Positions 53,404-62,556 of a DNA stretch of 64,000 nt are shown here, piece after piece. The stretch comes from an uncultured Cuneatibacter sp. Lineage in GTDB: Bacteria; Bacillota; Clostridia; Lachnospirales; Lachnospiraceae. The stretch is taken from positions 27,015 to 91,014 of the forward strand of contig CAKQHB010000009.1 in NCBI GenBank assembly GCA_934234215.1. Direction: 5' to 3'. A program made the position numbers and the translations under genes. A model generated the notes under the pieces. It was not told the DNA's origin, did no database searches, and saw only the letters and a list, made by a program, of their open reading frames with translations. Numbering within the stretch: position 1 is the first letter of the stretch; each line of letters opens with the position of its first letter.

Positions 53404-55215
53404 ATGACAGTGGATCAGAGCAAAATCCGCAATTTTTGTATTATTGCCCACATTGACCATGGTAAGTCCACGCTGGCAGACCGCATGATCGAACAGACGG
53501 GATTGCTGACGAGCAGAGAGATGCAGGAGCAGGTTTTAGATAATATGGATCTGGAGCGAGAGCGTGGCATCACGATCAAGTCCCAGGCAGTCCGCACGAT
53601 TTATAAGGCAAAGGACGGCGAAGAATATATTTTCAACCTGATCGACACGCCCGGTCATGTAGACTTTAATTATGAAGTATCCCGAAGTCTGGCAGCCTGT
53701 GACGGCGCAATTCTAGTGGTAGATGCAGCGCAGGGCATCGAGGCGCAGACACTGGCGAATGTCTATCTGGCATTGGATCATGATCTGGATGTGTTCCCGG
53801 TTATCAATAAGATCGATCTGCCCAGCGCAGAGCCGGAGCGAGTGATTGAGGAAATCGAGGATGTCATCGGCATCGAGGCGCAGGATGCGCCGCTGATCTC
53901 CGCGAAGAACGGCATCAACATCGATCAGGTGTTGGAACAGGTTGTGACGAAGATCCCGGCACCCACCGGAGATCCCAACGCGCCGCTAAAGGCGCTGATC
54001 TTTGACTCCATCTATGATTCTTACCGCGGTGTTATCGTATTTTGCCGCATCAAAGAGGGTACGGTGCGCAAGGGCACTCGCATCCGCATGATGGCGACCG
54101 GCGCAGTGGAAGAGGTTGTGGAAGTTGGTTATTTCGGCGCAGGTCAGTTCATTCCCTGTGAGGAGCTGTCCGCCGGTATGGTAGGTTATATCACTGCCAG
54201 CATCAAAAATGTAAAAGAGACCCGTGTGGGCGATACGGTGACAGATGAGGACAATCCCGCTGCAGAGCCGCTGCCCGGCTATAAGAAAGTCAACCCGATG
54301 GTATACTGTGGTCTGTATCCTGCAGATGGTTCCAAGTACGGCGATCTGCGTGACGCACTGGAAAAGCTGCAGTTAAATGATGCCTCTTTGTTCTTTGAGC
54401 CGGAGACATCGGTAGCGCTGGGATTTGGTTATCGCTGCGGATTCCTCGGACTGCTGCATCTGGAGATTATTCAGGAGCGTCTGGAGCGTGAGTATAATCT
54501 GGATTTGGTTACAACAGCACCGGGCGTTGTGTATCGTGTTCACAAGACCAATGGTGAGATGATCGAGCTGACGAATCCCTCGAATCTGCCGGATCCGTCC
54601 GAGATCGAATATATGGAAGAGCCGATGGTATCGGCGGAGATCATGGTGACGACCGATTTTATCGGACCGATCATGAGTCTGTGTCAGGAGCGCCGTGGCA
54701 TCTATATCGGTACCGAGTATATCGAGCAGACGAGAGCGCTGCTTCGATATGAGCTGCCGTTGAACGAGATCATCTACGATTTCTTCGATGCATTGAAGTC
54801 CCGTTCCAGAGGTTATGCATCCTTTGATTATGAGATGAAGGGATACGTTCGTTCCGAGCTGGTGAAGCTGGATATCATGGTAAACCGCGAGGAAGTGGAT
54901 GCCCTGTCCTTTATCGTCTTTGCCGGAAATGCTTACGAGCGCGGCCGCAAGATGTGTGAAAAGCTGAAGGATGAGATTCCGAGACATATGTTTGAGATCC
55001 CGATTCAGGCGGCGATCGGCGGCAAGATCATTGCCCGCGAGACCGTCAAGGCAATGCGAAAAGATGTCCTTGCTAAGTGTTACGGCGGTGATATCAGCCG
55101 TAAGAGAAAGCTGCTGGAGAAGCAGAAGGAAGGTAAGAAGCGCATGCGCCAGATCGGTAATGTGGAGATCCCGCAGAAGGCATTTATGAGCGTGCTGAAG
55201 CTGGATGAAGATTAA
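53404..55215 (+). CDS. lepA: Elongation factor 4 (LepA)
   Basis: 603 residues, full length. A ribosome-binding GTPase that can back-translocate stalled ribosomes. G motifs: AHIDHGKST (G1), RGITIKSQ (G2), DTPGHVD (G3) and NKIDLP (G4). The LepA-specific C-terminal domain is complete, ending in the Lys/Arg-rich RKRKLLEKQKEGKKRM segment. GGAGGAAG precedes the ATG. lepA followed by hemW is a common clostridial order; here a terminator lies between them. Confidence 0.97.
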   Translation: MTVDQSKIRNFCIIAHIDHGKSTLADRMIEQTGLLTSREMQEQVLDNMDLERERGITIKSQAVRTIYKAKDGEEYIFNLIDTPGHVDFNYEVSRSLAACDGAILVVDAAQGIEAQTLANVYLALDHDLDVFPVINKIDLPSAEPERVIEEIEDVIGIEAQDAPLISAKNGINIDQVLEQVVTKIPAPTGDPNAPLKALIFDSIYDSYRGVIVFCRIKEGTVRKGTRIRMMATGAVEEVVEVGYFGAGQFIPCEELSAGMVGYITASIKNVKETRVGDTVTDEDNPAAEPLPGYKKVNPMVYCGLYPADGSKYGDLRDALEKLQLNDASLFFEPETSVALGFGYRCGFLGLLHLEIIQERLEREYNLDLVTTAPGVVYRVHKTNGEMIELTNPSNLPDPSEIEYMEEPMVSAEIMVTTDFIGPIMSLCQERRGIYIGTEYIEQTRALLRYELPLNEIIYDFFDALKSRSRGYASFDYEMKGYVRSELVKLDIMVNREEVDALSFIVFAGNAYERGRKMCEKLKDEIPRHMFEIPIQAAIGGKIIARETVKAMRKDVLAKCYGGDISRKRKLLEKQKEGKKRMRQIGNVEIPQKAFMSVLKLDED

Positions 55216-55316
55216 AAAAGAATAAAGTAGATGATTTTAAATATCGAATGATGGATATTCATGAGACTATAAGTGAGCCAAAGCAATGGAACTTTGAATG
55301 GTAAGCTAAAAATGAG

Positions 55317-55349
55317 AAAATGCGGGTTTCGAGAGGAATCCGCATTTTT
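55317..55349 (+). terminator. Terminator between lepA and hemW
   Basis: AAAATGCGG and CCGCATTTT pair around a 14-nt loop, followed by TTATG. Readthrough to hemW would be partial. Confidence 0.6.
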
Positions 55350-55447
55350 ATGTGCAAAGATGCAAAAACAGTTTGCATTTCATTGTATACCACATATAAA
55401 ATGGACAGGTGAAAAGAAAGAAGCGAAAGAAGCGGAAGGAGAAAGCG

Positions 55448-56623
55448 ATGCAGACAGCCCTTTACATTCACATTCCCTTTTGTATGCGCAAGTGTGCATA
55501 CTGTGATTTTTTGTCCGGTCCTGCCAGTGCAGAAGAGCAGGAGCGATATTTGACATCCTTAATAGAAGAGCTTCGTTTGACAGGATGTTCCTTGCAGGAA
55601 CGATACACCGAGAAAATAGAGGTGACAAGTATTTTTATCGGCGGCGGGACGCCCTCTCTGCCGGATGCGATCTGGATTCAGAGGATTCTGGATATGGTGC
55701 GGGAACAGTTTGCACTGCTGCCGGATGCGGAGATTACGATGGAGATGAATCCGGGCACTGTGACAGCAGAGAAAATAGCGATTTATCGAAACGCAGGGAT
55801 TAACCGGCTTTCGATTGGCTTGCAGTCCACGGATAATGCGGAGCTAAAGCAGCTTGGCAGAATTCATACATGGGAGACATTTCTGCACACATGGGACATG
55901 GTGCGGGCAGCAGGATTTCAGAATGTGAATATTGATCTGATGTCTGCTCTGCCGGGACAGACAGTGGATTCTTGGAAGCGGACGCTGGAACAGGTGATCG
56001 CCCTGCAGCCGGAGCATATCTCTGCCTACAGCCTTATTATAGAAGAAGGAACGCCGTTTTACGAGCGTTATGGAGAGGATGTGGAAGAACAGAGTAAGTA
56101 TCCACCGCTGCCCGGCGAGGATGCGGACAGGCAGATGTATGCACTGACAGGGCGTATCCTTGCGGAAAATGGATATCATCGCTACGAAATTTCAAACTAC
56201 GCGAAGCCGGGATATGCCTGCCGTCACAATCTGCGTTACTGGCAGGGCGGCAACTATCTGGGATTTGGAATCGGAGCGGCATCCTTGTGGGAACAGACGC
56301 GGTATAGTAACACGAGCGACCGAGAGCGGTACGAGCAGATTTTGAAGCAGGAGAAAAATTTGGATGCGCTGCGGGAAGATGTGGAGCATCTGACGGTTCA
56401 GGCGCAGATGGAAGAGTTTATGTTTCTCGGTCTGCGATGTATGGAAGGAATCGAGACGAAACGGTTTGAACAGCGGTTTGGACGGAAGATTGAGGAAGTC
56501 TATGGGGAAGTGTTAAAGCGGCTGCAGGAGGAGCAGGTGCTGATTTGGAAAGACGGGCGGATTGCTCTGACGGAGTATGGAATTGATGTAAGTAACGCAG
56601 TGTTGGCGGAATTTCTACTATAA
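55448..56623 (+). CDS. hemW: HemW, radical SAM heme chaperone
   Basis: 391 residues. The radical SAM CxxxCxxC motif is CMRKCAYC near residue 12. Further signs are FIGGGTPS and the EMNPG segment. It lacks the extra residues of true coproporphyrinogen oxidase HemN, as HemW proteins do, and would deliver heme to proteins. No other heme genes are near. ATG 55448 follows AAGGAGAAAG; the longer frame has no ribosome site. Confidence 0.92.
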   Translation: MQTALYIHIPFCMRKCAYCDFLSGPASAEEQERYLTSLIEELRLTGCSLQERYTEKIEVTSIFIGGGTPSLPDAIWIQRILDMVREQFALLPDAEITMEMNPGTVTAEKIAIYRNAGINRLSIGLQSTDNAELKQLGRIHTWETFLHTWDMVRAAGFQNVNIDLMSALPGQTVDSWKRTLEQVIALQPEHISAYSLIIEEGTPFYERYGEDVEEQSKYPPLPGEDADRQMYALTGRILAENGYHRYEISNYAKPGYACRHNLRYWQGGNYLGFGIGAASLWEQTRYSNTSDRERYEQILKQEKNLDALREDVEHLTVQAQMEEFMFLGLRCMEGIETKRFEQRFGRKIEEVYGEVLKRLQEEQVLIWKDGRIALTEYGIDVSNAVLAEFLL

Positions 56624-56625
56624 AA

Positions 56626-56683
56626 ACGAAATATATTTCACATAAACGAAAGATAATTTCGCTTAAACGAATTGCAAAACGAA
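56626..56683 (+). promoter_or_regulatory. Array of ACGAA repeats upstream of the HTH-AAA gene
   Basis: ACGAA occurs at about 56626, 56646, 56667 and 56679, each preceded by at least two A. The first three are 20-21 bp apart, two helical turns. Two TTTCG inverse copies lie near 56658 and 56721. The array ends about 30 nt before the promoter. It could be an operator for the gene's own HTH domain. Confidence 0.35.
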
Positions 56684-56712
56684 AAAATATCTCACTTTCA
56701 GCGAAAAAGTAC

Positions 56713-56741
56713 GTGACTGATTTCGCATTCTGCATTATAAT
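56713..56741 (+). promoter_or_regulatory. Promoter of the HTH-AAA gene
   Basis: GTGACT and a perfect TATAAT are 17 nt apart, 50 nt before ATG 56792. Confidence 0.55.
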
Positions 56742-56791
56742 AAAGACAAGAGTAGCTGTCGGGAATGGAAACGAAATCGGAGGTGCACGAA

Positions 56792-58621
56792 ATGAGATAT
56801 AAAACCAGCAAAGAGATGGCGGAACAGATGGGGATAAGCATTCGCCGGATTCAGCAGATGTGCAAGGAAGGTGAATTTCCGGGAGCAATCAGACAGGGAC
56901 GTTCCTGGATGATTCCGGAGGAAGAACTGCCGGTTTTGAGAGAGGCGGATGCACTGTATGGGAAGAAAAAGCCGCTTCCAATCGGAATTTCGGATTTCAA
57001 GCAGGCGACGTCGGATTATTATTATGTGGATAAGACATTGCTGATCCGCGATTTTTTAGATAGCAGACCGATGGTTTCTTTATTTACACGTCCGCGCCGG
57101 TTTGGCAAGACGCTGAATATGGACATGCTCCGAGTTTTTTTTGAAAAGACAGAGGAAGATACATCGGTTTATTTTCAGGACAAAAAGATTTGGCGATGTG
57201 GAAGTGCGTATCAGGCATATCAGGGAAAGTATCCGGTGATTTTTCTGAGCTTCAAGGATGTGAAGTGTACTTCATGGCAAGATACGATCCGAAAAATCAG
57301 CAAATTAATCTCGATGGAATATCAGCGTCACATGGATCTTGCGGAGAGTGATCGCCTGAATCCATATGAGAAAGAACAATTTCTGAAAATTGCAGAAGGC
57401 AGAGAAGATGAGATTGAAGATCAGATGTCTCTGCAAATTTTGTCGTTGCTGCTGCACAAACACTATCAAGAGAAAACGGTTATCATTATTGATGAGTACG
57501 ATACCCCGATTCAGCAGGGACATGTGTGTGGCTTTTATTTGGATATCGTGAATTTTATGCGCAATTTCTTTTCTGGGGGATTGAAAGATAATGAACATTT
57601 AGCGTATGGATTTTTGACGGGAATCCTTCGTGTTGAAAAAGAAAGTATTTTCAGCGGATTGAATAACCTCAAGATCAATTCCATTTTGGATATGGCGTAT
57701 AGTCCTTACTTTGGATTCACAAAGGAAGAAGTGCGTGACATGCTGGAGTATTATGGCGCGGAAGAGAAGTTTTCAGAAGTCTGTGAGTGGTATGATGGAT
57801 ATTTGTTTGGACAGACCGAGATTTTTAACCCGTGGTCCGTCATTAATTATATCTCCGACCAGTGTTTCCCGAAAGCGTTTTGGCAGGCAACAGGAAGCAA
57901 CGAAGTCATTGGAGAGATTATCGAAAGTGCAACGACGGAGGTAACGACAGGTCTGTATCAGCTGTTGAATGGTCAGAATGTTATGACTTATATAGATACG
58001 AGCGTGATCTATCCGGAAATTCAGAGTAATCCGTACAGTATTTACAGCTTTTTATTAGTAGCGGGATATTTACGGGTATCGGCTGTTTATCCGCAGGAGG
58101 ATGGAAATTATATGTGTGAAGTTGCGATTCCAAATAAAGAAATCGCATTTGTATATGAAAAAGAAGTTCTGAACCGGACAAAGCAGAATGGCGTGGCAAT
58201 TTCGATTCGGCAGGCGATCTTCTCTGGAGACGAGCAGAAATTGCAGACACTTTTGGAACGGTATATGCTACAGTCGATTGCATCTGTAGATGGAGGAAGC
58301 GAGGCATTTTATCATGGTATGATGCTGGGACTTTGCGCAGTCCTGAGCAACCAGTATCAGGTGCGTTCGAACAGAGAGTCCGGCTTGGGGCGGTTTGATA
58401 TCATGCTGATGCCGAGAAAAAAGAATCTTCCGGGCTTTGTGTATGAGTTTAAGTTTACAGCAGACCAGAAGACGGATTTGAATGTATTGGCGGGACAGGC
58501 ATTAAAACAGATTGAAGTAAAAAAATACGACACCGATCTGCATGATGCTGGAATTTCAAGGATTTACAAGATGGGCATCGCCTTTCGCGGAAAGTCTGCT
58601 GTCGTGAAAAAAAGTGTTTAA
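56792..58621 (+). CDS. AAA-ATPase/PD-(D/E)XK protein with N-terminal excisionase-type HTH
   Basis: 609 residues. Residues of about 1-55 form a small winged HTH of the MerR/excisionase kind (SKEMAEQMGISIRRIQQM, then a wing ending RSWMIPEEEL). An AAA-like ATPase follows with RPRRFGKTL and VIIIDEYDTP. The C-terminal part is a nuclease-type domain with GLGRFDIML and YEFKF. It is a distant paralogue of the protein at 36.9 kb, which lacks the HTH. ATG 56792 has CGGAGGTG 7 nt upstream. It stands alone with its own promoter. DNA binding plus ATPase plus nuclease fold suggests a role in DNA transactions or defence, but no role is known. Confidence 0.85.
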   Translation: MRYKTSKEMAEQMGISIRRIQQMCKEGEFPGAIRQGRSWMIPEEELPVLREADALYGKKKPLPIGISDFKQATSDYYYVDKTLLIRDFLDSRPMVSLFTRPRRFGKTLNMDMLRVFFEKTEEDTSVYFQDKKIWRCGSAYQAYQGKYPVIFLSFKDVKCTSWQDTIRKISKLISMEYQRHMDLAESDRLNPYEKEQFLKIAEGREDEIEDQMSLQILSLLLHKHYQEKTVIIIDEYDTPIQQGHVCGFYLDIVNFMRNFFSGGLKDNEHLAYGFLTGILRVEKESIFSGLNNLKINSILDMAYSPYFGFTKEEVRDMLEYYGAEEKFSEVCEWYDGYLFGQTEIFNPWSVINYISDQCFPKAFWQATGSNEVIGEIIESATTEVTTGLYQLLNGQNVMTYIDTSVIYPEIQSNPYSIYSFLLVAGYLRVSAVYPQEDGNYMCEVAIPNKEIAFVYEKEVLNRTKQNGVAISIRQAIFSGDEQKLQTLLERYMLQSIASVDGGSEAFYHGMMLGLCAVLSNQYQVRSNRESGLGRFDIMLMPRKKNLPGFVYEFKFTADQKTDLNVLAGQALKQIEVKKYDTDLHDAGISRIYKMGIAFRGKSAVVKKSV

Positions 58622-58661
58622 AAACTTCATAGATTTTTCACAAAATAAATTTCAAAAACAG

Positions 58662-58690
58662 TTGACAAACCTCTAAGGCAGTGTTATTTT
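58662..58690 (+). promoter_or_regulatory. Heat-shock operon promoter
   Basis: A perfect TTGACA and TATTTT are 17 nt apart, 11 nt before the CIRCE operator. Confidence 0.75.
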
Positions 58691-58701
58691 ATGTACAGAT
58701 G

Positions 58702-58728
58702 TTAGCACTCCTCTAATTCGAGTGCTAA
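58702..58728 (+). promoter_or_regulatory. CIRCE operator
   Basis: TTAGCACTC, nine bases, GAGTGCTAA: an exact match to the HrcA binding site. It lies at the transcription start region of the operon that encodes HrcA. Confidence 0.95.
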
Positions 58729-58755
58729 CAACTAAAATCAGAAAGGAGCAGACAG

Positions 58756-59781
58756 ATGGAATTAAGTGATCGTAAGAAAGCGATTCTGAGAGCAATCATT
58801 CAGACGTATCTGGAAACCGGCGAGCCGGTGGGATCTCGAACCATCAGTAAGTGCTCCGATATGAACCTCAGTTCTGCAACTATTCGAAATGAGATGGCAG
58901 ATCTGGAAGAGATGGGACTGATCGTACAGCCGCACACCTCTGCTGGTCGGATTCCTTCAGATCGTGGCTATCGGCTCTATGTCGATGACATGATGGCAGA
59001 GAAGGAAAAGGAAGTCTCCGATATGAAGGAGATGCTGATTCAGCGAGTAGATCGAGTGGAGTTGCTGCTGAAGCAGCTGGCGCAGTTATTAGCGACAAAC
59101 ACAAACTACACGGCGATGATCGCAGGTCCCCGTTCTTCTCATAATAAGGTCAAGTACCTGCAGCTTTCGAGAGTAGAGGCAGATAAGCTTCTGGCAGTTG
59201 TTGTAGTAGAAGGCAACATCGTGAAGAATACGATCCTGGATATTGAGGAATCCTTAAGTGATGATGTGTTATTGCAGTTGAATGTTCTGTTGAACACGAG
59301 TCTGGCGGGAAAGTCATTAGATGACATTAACCTGAATCTCATTTCCGAGATGAAGGCACAGGCAGGCGAGTACAGCGAGATCGTAGCAGTCACATTAGAA
59401 GCGGTAGCAGATGCGATCCGTTCCGAAGAAGATTCCATGATCTACACCAGCGGCGTGACGAACGTGTTCCGGTATCCGGAGCTGGCAGACGGTGAGAATG
59501 TCAGCGGCCTTGTAAGAGCTTTTGAGGAAAAGAAGGGTCTGGCAGAACTCATGACAGAAACCCGGGAAGAGAGCAATAACACCGGCATTCAGGTTTATAT
59601 CGGCAGTGAGACCGGTGTATCCGACATGAAGGACTGCAGTATGGTAACAGCAAGCTATGAATTGGGCGATGGACTTTCAAGCACCATCGGTATCATCGGA
59701 CCGAAGCGAATGGATTACGAAAAGGTAGTCGGTACGCTGAAGACGATGATGGAGCAGCTGGATCAGATCTATAAGAAATAG
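58756..59781 (+). CDS. hrcA: Heat-inducible transcription repressor HrcA
   Basis: 341 residues. An N-terminal winged helix includes LSSATIRNEMADLEEMGL and the conserved QPHTSAGRIPSDRGYR. A GAF-like dimer domain follows. It binds CIRCE and is released when GroEL is busy. AAAGGAG precedes the ATG, and CIRCE lies 28 nt upstream, so it represses its own operon. First gene of hrcA-grpE-dnaK-dnaJ. Confidence 0.96.
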   Translation: MELSDRKKAILRAIIQTYLETGEPVGSRTISKCSDMNLSSATIRNEMADLEEMGLIVQPHTSAGRIPSDRGYRLYVDDMMAEKEKEVSDMKEMLIQRVDRVELLLKQLAQLLATNTNYTAMIAGPRSSHNKVKYLQLSRVEADKLLAVVVVEGNIVKNTILDIEESLSDDVLLQLNVLLNTSLAGKSLDDINLNLISEMKAQAGEYSEIVAVTLEAVADAIRSEEDSMIYTSGVTNVFRYPELADGENVSGLVRAFEEKKGLAELMTETREESNNTGIQVYIGSETGVSDMKDCSMVTASYELGDGLSSTIGIIGPKRMDYEKVVGTLKTMMEQLDQIYKK

Positions 59782-59797
59782 AAAGGCGGAAGCAGAG

Positions 59798-60499
59798 TTG
59801 TCAGAGAAAGATATCATTGATGAGATTTTAGAAGATGCAGCACAGGGCGCAGCGGAGGACATCCTGAACGATCAGGCAGTAGCCGGTGAGGACGAGATGA
59901 AAGAAGCGGTTCGCAAGCATCTGGATGAAGAGAAGGCAGCGGCGAAGGACATTCACGATGTAGCTTCTGAACAGGAAGCGGCTCCGGAAAAGGAGAGTGA
60001 AGAGGCGCAGGCTGAGACTTCCGAAGAGAAGAAAGGCTTCTTTAAGAAGAAGGACAAGAAAGACAAAAAGGACGAGAAGATTGAAGAGCTGAACGACAGA
60101 CTCCAGAGAAATCTGGCAGAGTTTCAGAACTTCCGGAACCGCACCGAGAAAGAAAAAGCAGCAATGTTTGAAGTAGGTGCCCGCAGTGTTCTGGAGAAGA
60201 TCCTCCCGGTTGTAGATAATTTTGAGAGAGGTCTGGCAGCAGTACCGGAGGAAGACAAAGAAGCATCTTTTGTAACCGGTATGGATATGATTTACAAGCA
60301 GCTGTTAAAGACTCTGGAAGACATGGGTGTGAAAGAGATTGAAGCCGCAGGAGTGGAATTCAATCCGGAACTGCACAACGCAGTGATGCACATCGAGGAT
60401 GATTCCCTTGGCGAGAACACGGTAGCAGAAGTATTCCAGAAGGGTTACACCTACCACGACATTGTTCTCCGTCATGCGATGGTAAAGGTTGCTAATTAA
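59798..60499 (+). CDS. grpE: GrpE nucleotide exchange factor
   Basis: 233 residues. A long acidic N-terminal part (about 1-95, Glu/Ala/Lys-rich, disordered or coiled) precedes the family core from the RLQRNLAEFQNFRNR helix to the C-terminal beta domain. The core ends in VAEVFQKGYTYHDIVLRHAMV. It exchanges ADP for ATP on DnaK. The start is TTG 59798 behind AAAGGCGGAAG, 16 nt after hrcA. The acidic leader is longer than in Bacillus GrpE. Confidence 0.95.
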   Translation: MSEKDIIDEILEDAAQGAAEDILNDQAVAGEDEMKEAVRKHLDEEKAAAKDIHDVASEQEAAPEKESEEAQAETSEEKKGFFKKKDKKDKKDEKIEELNDRLQRNLAEFQNFRNRTEKEKAAMFEVGARSVLEKILPVVDNFERGLAAVPEEDKEASFVTGMDMIYKQLLKTLEDMGVKEIEAAGVEFNPELHNAVMHIEDDSLGENTVAEVFQKGYTYHDIVLRHAMVKVAN

Positions 60500-60564
60500 C
60501 TTTATTTGAAATAAAAATTGTAAACAAGTCAAACGCTGATAAATCAGCAGAAAGAGGAATGATT

Positions 60565-62424
60565 ATGGGAAAAATTATTGGTATTGATTTAGGTACTACA
60601 AACTCTTGTGTAGCTGTTATGGAGGGTGGTAAGCCCGTTGTTATCGCAAACGCAGAAGGTATCCGTACGACACCTTCCGTTGTAGCATTCTCCAAGACCG
60701 GTGAGCGTCTGGTTGGTGAGCCTGCAAAGCGTCAGGCAGTTACCAACGCTGACAAGACTATCTCCTCTATCAAGAGACATATGGGCAGCGACTACAAGGT
60801 AACAATCGAAGGCAAGAGCTACACTCCTCAGGAAATTTCCGCTATGATCCTGCAGAAGTTAAAGGCAGATGCTGAGAGCTATCTGGGAACTACCGTTTCT
60901 GAGGCAGTTATCACAGTTCCTGCATACTTCAACGATGCACAGCGTCAGGCTACCAAGGATGCTGGTAAGATCGCTGGTCTGGATGTAAAGCGTATCATCA
61001 ACGAGCCGACCGCAGCAGCTCTGGCATATGGTCTGGACAATGAAAACGAGCAGAAGATCATGGTATACGACCTTGGTGGTGGTACATTCGATGTATCTAT
61101 CATTGAGATCGGTGATGGTGTCATCGAAGTTCTGGCTACCAACGGTGATACACACCTGGGTGGTGATGATTTCGATAACGCAATCACAAATTGGATGATT
61201 TCCGAGTTCAAGAAGGCAGAAGGCGTAGACCTGTCTGGCGATAAGATGGCTATGCAGAGACTGAAAGAAGCAGCTGAGAAGGCAAAGAAAGAGCTGTCTA
61301 CCGCTACTACTACCAACATCAACCTGCCTTTCATCACTGCAACTGCAGAAGGTCCGAAGCATCTGGATATGAACCTGTCCAGAGCAAAGTTTGATGAGCT
61401 GACCCGCGACCTGATCGAGCGTACCGCTATCCCGGTACAGAACGCTCTGAAGGATGCCGGTATCACTGCTTCTGAACTGAGCAAGGTTCTGCTGGTTGGT
61501 GGTTCCACTCGTATGATCGCAGCTCAGGAGAAGGTAAAGCAGCTGACCGGCAAGGAGCCGAGTAAGTCTCTGAACCCCGATGAGTGCGTAGCAATCGGTG
61601 CAGCTATCCAGGGTGGTAAGCTGGCTGGTGAAGCTGGTACTGGCGACATTCAGCTGCTGGATGTAACTCCGCTGTCTCTGTCTATTGAGACTATGGGTGG
61701 TGTTGCTACCAGACTGATCGAGAGAAATACTACTATTCCTACCAAGGCTAGTCAGGTATTCTCCACCGCAGAAGATAATCAGACCGCTGTTGATATCCAC
61801 GTTGTACAGGGTGAGAGACAGTTCGCAAGAGATAACAAGACTCTGGGTCGCTTCCGTCTGGATGGTATCCTGCCGGCCAGAAGAGGTGTTCCGCAGATTC
61901 AGGTTACCTTCGATATCGATGCAAACGGTATTGTAAACGTAAGCGCAAAGGATCTGGGTACTGGTAAGGAGCAGCACATCACCATTACTGCTGGTTCTAA
62001 CATGTCCGACGAGGATATCGAGAAGGCAGTAAAGGAAGCTGCTGAGTACGAAGCTCAGGATAAGAAGCGTAAGGAGGGCATTGATGCCCGCAACGACGCT
62101 GAGTCTATGGTATTCCAGGTTGAGAAGGCTCTGGAAGAGGTTGGTGATCAGCTTGCTGATGCTGACAAGACTCAGGTACAGGCTGATCTGGCAGCTCTGA
62201 AGGAAGTCGTAGACCGCACAACTCCTGAAAACATCAGCGATTCCGATCTGGAAGAACTGAAGCAGAAGAAGGAAGCTCTGATGAATGGTGCGCAGGCTCT
62301 GTTTGCAAAGGTTTATGAGAAGGCTCAGGCGGAGCAGGCTGGCAATGCTGGTACTGGCAACGCAGGTGATGCTTCCTACAATGCAGCAGATGATGTTGTA
62401 GATGGCGACTACAAGGAAGTTTAA
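60565..62424 (+). CDS. dnaK: Chaperone DnaK (Hsp70)
   Basis: 619 residues. ATPase domain: IGIDLGTTNSCVAV, VYDLGGGTFDVSI and LLVGGSTRM. Substrate domain from about 385; the C-terminal tail is Gly/Ala/Asn-rich and ends DDVVDGDYKEV. It lacks the 20-odd-residue loop of Gram-negative DnaK, as expected in Firmicutes. ATG 60565 is preferred over ATG 60559 because AGAGG is then 7 nt away. Codon use is strongly biased, with many GCT and GGT codons, which marks high expression. Confidence 0.98.
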   Translation: MGKIIGIDLGTTNSCVAVMEGGKPVVIANAEGIRTTPSVVAFSKTGERLVGEPAKRQAVTNADKTISSIKRHMGSDYKVTIEGKSYTPQEISAMILQKLKADAESYLGTTVSEAVITVPAYFNDAQRQATKDAGKIAGLDVKRIINEPTAAALAYGLDNENEQKIMVYDLGGGTFDVSIIEIGDGVIEVLATNGDTHLGGDDFDNAITNWMISEFKKAEGVDLSGDKMAMQRLKEAAEKAKKELSTATTTNINLPFITATAEGPKHLDMNLSRAKFDELTRDLIERTAIPVQNALKDAGITASELSKVLLVGGSTRMIAAQEKVKQLTGKEPSKSLNPDECVAIGAAIQGGKLAGEAGTGDIQLLDVTPLSLSIETMGGVATRLIERNTTIPTKASQVFSTAEDNQTAVDIHVVQGERQFARDNKTLGRFRLDGILPARRGVPQIQVTFDIDANGIVNVSAKDLGTGKEQHITITAGSNMSDEDIEKAVKEAAEYEAQDKKRKEGIDARNDAESMVFQVEKALEEVGDQLADADKTQVQADLAALKEVVDRTTPENISDSDLEELKQKKEALMNGAQALFAKVYEKAQAEQAGNAGTGNAGDASYNAADDVVDGDYKEV

Positions 62425-62494
62425 TCCGGAATAAAAAGTAAGATCAAAAAGCAGAGAGAATCTGCAAAAAAGAAATAAAAAGACAGGACGACAC

Positions 62495-62533
62495 GCGGAT
62501 ACTCTTGAGGGCATAGCCTTCAGGAGTTTCCGC
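62495..62533 (+). other. Stem-loop between dnaK and dnaJ
   Basis: GCGGA, ACTC, TGA and GGC on the left pair with GCC, TCA, GAGT and TCCGC on the right. No T tract follows, so it is more likely a processing or stability element that lowers dnaJ relative to dnaK than a full terminator. Confidence 0.55.
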
Positions 62534-62556
62534 AAGTTCGGAGGAAGGGTGCCCCA

